Assembly: GCA_017537515.1 (NCBI GenBank)
Contig: JAFYKO010000064.1
Coordinates: 1-6,087 of the forward strand
Length of the DNA stretch: 6,087 nt
DNA from: Clostridia bacterium
Lineage (GTDB): Bacteria; Bacillota; Clostridia; Christensenellales; UBA1242
Direction of reading: 5' to 3'
Both the position numbers and the translations under genes were made by a program. Positions 4,364 through 6,087 of the stretch are shown piece after piece. Every line of letters starts with the position of its first letter. The first letter of the stretch is position 1. The notes under the pieces were generated by a model. It was not told the origin of the DNA and did no database searches. It saw only the letters and a program-made list of their open reading frames with translations.

Positions 4364-6087
4364 TTGAGTAAACCTAAAGAAATTAACGATAAAAGTCAAA
4401 TTATTTTTAAATCATTAAGCCAAGTGTTGCACGAAAGTATGATTCCTTATACGGAACACGTTGTTATGGATAGGGCACTTCCACGAGTTGAAGACGGTCT
4501 TAAACCAGTGCAGAGAAGAATCTTGTATTCTATGATGGAATTGGGCGTAACACCGGACAAACCTTACAGAAAATCTGCACGTATTGTTGGTGATTGTATG
4601 GGTAAATATCACCCTCACGGAGACAGCTCTGTTTATGATGCTATGGTGCGTATGGCACAAAATTACAGCCTTCGTGAACCCCTTGTTGATGGTCACGGGA
4701 ACTTCGGTTCTGTCGATGGGGATAGTGCAGCGGCTATGCGTTATACCGAAGCAAGACTTGCACCACTAGCACTTGAACTTCTTAGAGACTTAGATAAAGA
4801 TACAGTTGATTGGTCTCTAAACTTCGATGACACTACAAAAGAACCTAATATGCTACCCGGACGCTTTCCAAATCTTTTGGTTAACGGTGCAACAGGTATT
4901 GCGGTTGGCGTTGCAACAAACATCCCATCTCACAACTTGGGGGAAGTTATTGATGGCGTTTGTGCCTATATCAAGAATCCCAAAATCTCACTTTCAAACA
5001 TTATGAAACACATAAAAGCCCCAGATTTTCCTACAGGTGGCAAGATTGTTGCGGGCAAGGGGCTTTTGGAAGCGTACGCCACTGGAAAAGGCAAGATTGT
5101 GCTTGAAGCAAAAGTGCATATTGAAAAAGACGGCGAAAAGTCGGCCATTGTAATTACTGAAATTCCGTATCAAGTCAATAAGTCTGCGTTACTCCAAAAG
5201 ATTGCAGAACTAAAAGGTAAAGAAAAGGGAATTCTTTCATATATTGGCGAAATAACAGACGAAACCGATAGGAATGGGATGAGGGCTGTTATTAAGGTTA
5301 AAAAAGACGGAAATGCAAAAGCCATTCTTAATTACCTTATGAAAAATACAAATTTAAGAGTGAACTACAACATAAATATGGTGGCTATTGCTGGTGGAAA
5401 ACCGAAATTAATGGGCCTTCTTGATATAATTTCATATTACACTGATTACCAAATTCAAGTTATCGTAAGACGCACAAAGTTTGAACTAAATTCCGCAGAG
5501 GCTCGTGCACATATCGTTGAAGGATTGCTTGTCGCTATTAATAATATTGATGAAATAGTGAGGATAATCAAAAAATCTCACTCGGTTGCAGAAGCGAAAG
5601 AAAAAATAATGTCGAGATTTAACTTATCCGACATTCAAACCCAGGCAATTCTTGATATGCGTATTGCACGTCTTGTCAATCTTGAAGTCCAAAAACTTCA
5701 AGCAGAGTTTAAAGAATTGCAAGAGAAAATCAAGAGATTTAAAGAAATATTATCTTCAAAAGAAGAACAAGAAAATTTATTGATTTATGAACTTAAAGAC
5801 ATAAAAAGCAGATTTGGAAACAAAAGAAAAAGTGAAGTCGATGAAGAAAAGGATGAAGAGCAAGCAGAAATATTTGATTTTGTTGCAGACAATTATTCCG
5901 AACTTAATCACATTGTTCTTTCGGCAGACCATCGGATTAAAAGGTTGGTTATCAAAAATAACACACCTTCAAAATCCCTTCCAAACAACCTTTTTGAAAT
6001 AAATACTTCTTGCATCAAAGCCAATGACAATGAGCAGATTTTTGCATTTACCAATAAAGGAACTTGCGTTAAACTCAAAGTCAAGGA
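4364..6087 (+). CDS. parC: Type IIA DNA topoisomerase cleavage subunit (ParC/GyrA family), 3' end off window
   Basis: A frame opens at TTG 4364 and stays open to the edge (574 residues). It is the DNA-cutting partner of the preceding ATPase subunit. Seen: RALPRVEDGLKPVQRR at 37-52, the winged-helix block RKSARIVGDCMGKYHPHGDSSVYD ending at D92 and split by the edge of the quinolone region, VDGHGNFGSVDGDSAAAMRYTEARL with catalytic Y127, the tower and coiled-coil region to about residue 485, an acidic stretch (D493-E502), and the start of the beta-pinwheel domain. S88 and D92 match the wild-type quinolone residues S83 and D87 of E. coli GyrA. In blade 1, KRLVIKNN (526-533) is followed by TPSKSLPNN and then FEINT, so the GyrA box QRRGGKG is absent. 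This supports ParC over GyrA, though the cleavage core is intermediate between the two. Start choice rests on AGGAG at 4352; starting at ATG 4439 would remove the first 25 residues of the normal N-terminal arm. Confidence 0.92.
   Translation, partial: MSKPKEINDKSQIIFKSLSQVLHESMIPYTEHVVMDRALPRVEDGLKPVQRRILYSMMELGVTPDKPYRKSARIVGDCMGKYHPHGDSSVYDAMVRMAQNYSLREPLVDGHGNFGSVDGDSAAAMRYTEARLAPLALELLRDLDKDTVDWSLNFDDTTKEPNMLPGRFPNLLVNGATGIAVGVATNIPSHNLGEVIDGVCAYIKNPKISLSNIMKHIKAPDFPTGGKIVAGKGLLEAYATGKGKIVLEAKVHIEKDGEKSAIVITEIPYQVNKSALLQKIAELKGKEKGILSYIGEITDETDRNGMRAVIKVKKDGNAKAILNYLMKNTNLRVNYNINMVAIAGGKPKLMGLLDIISYYTDYQIQVIVRRTKFELNSAEARAHIVEGLLVAINNIDEIVRIIKKSHSVAEAKEKIMSRFNLSDIQTQAILDMRIARLVNLEVQKLQAEFKELQEKIKRFKEILSSKEEQENLLIYELKDIKSRFGNKRKSEVDEEKDEEQAEIFDFVADNYSELNHIVLSADHRIKRLVIKNNTPSKSLPNNLFEINTSCIKANDNEQIFAFTNKGTCVKLKVK

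Overview
The window looks like chromosomal DNA of an AT-rich, low-GC Gram-positive bacterium, most likely an uncultivated or gut-type member of the Clostridia (Bacillota). This placement rests on several sequence features: strong AGGAG/GGGAGG ribosome binding sites, a consensus sigma-A-type promoter, TTG start use, an InlB/Listeria-Bacteroides-repeat surface protein, and a GyrB/ParE-type protein whose TOPRIM-region wording (KGKPLNAEK, DADQDGAH) I recall from the second type IIA topoisomerase of clostridia. The lineage is an inference; no database was searched.

Layout. (1) 1-1389, + strand: the C-terminal part of a large, probably exported repeat protein. It carries one incomplete and one complete Listeria-Bacteroides (Flg_new/InlB B) repeat, then an unrecognised cysteine-containing region of about 165 residues, then a C-terminal Hint (intein/hedgehog-type autoprocessing) domain that lacks the usual terminal His-Asn. 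(2) 1404-1436: a terminator hairpin with an A-run on one side and a T-run on the other, able to serve both converging genes. (3) 1455-1631, - strand: a 58-residue small membrane-anchored protein with a very good ribosome binding site. (4) 1632-1823: a divergent intergenic region with a strong + strand promoter at 1786-1814 and several copies of AATTTTG/CAAAATT, including a 15-bp near-perfect palindrome. (5) 1824-6087, + strand: a tight operon of engB/ysxC (ribosome-assembly GTPase), a parE/gyrB-type ATPase subunit of a type IIA topoisomerase, and the parC/gyrA-type cleavage subunit, which runs off the right edge.

How the genes work together. The two topoisomerase subunits must form one heterotetramer and are tightly coupled: the engB-parE genes overlap by 23 nt, and the parE stop codon is built into the parC ribosome binding site. 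The visible start of the ParC/GyrA C-terminal domain has no GyrA box (QRRGGKG) where gyrase carries one in blade 1. This favours a topoisomerase IV-like decatenase over a true gyrase, although only the start of that domain is inside the window. The engB promoter lies so close to its ATG that the operon mRNA is probably leaderless.

The most unusual items are the C-terminal, HN-less Hint domain on a repeat-type surface protein, the inferred leaderless engB start, and the missing GyrA box.
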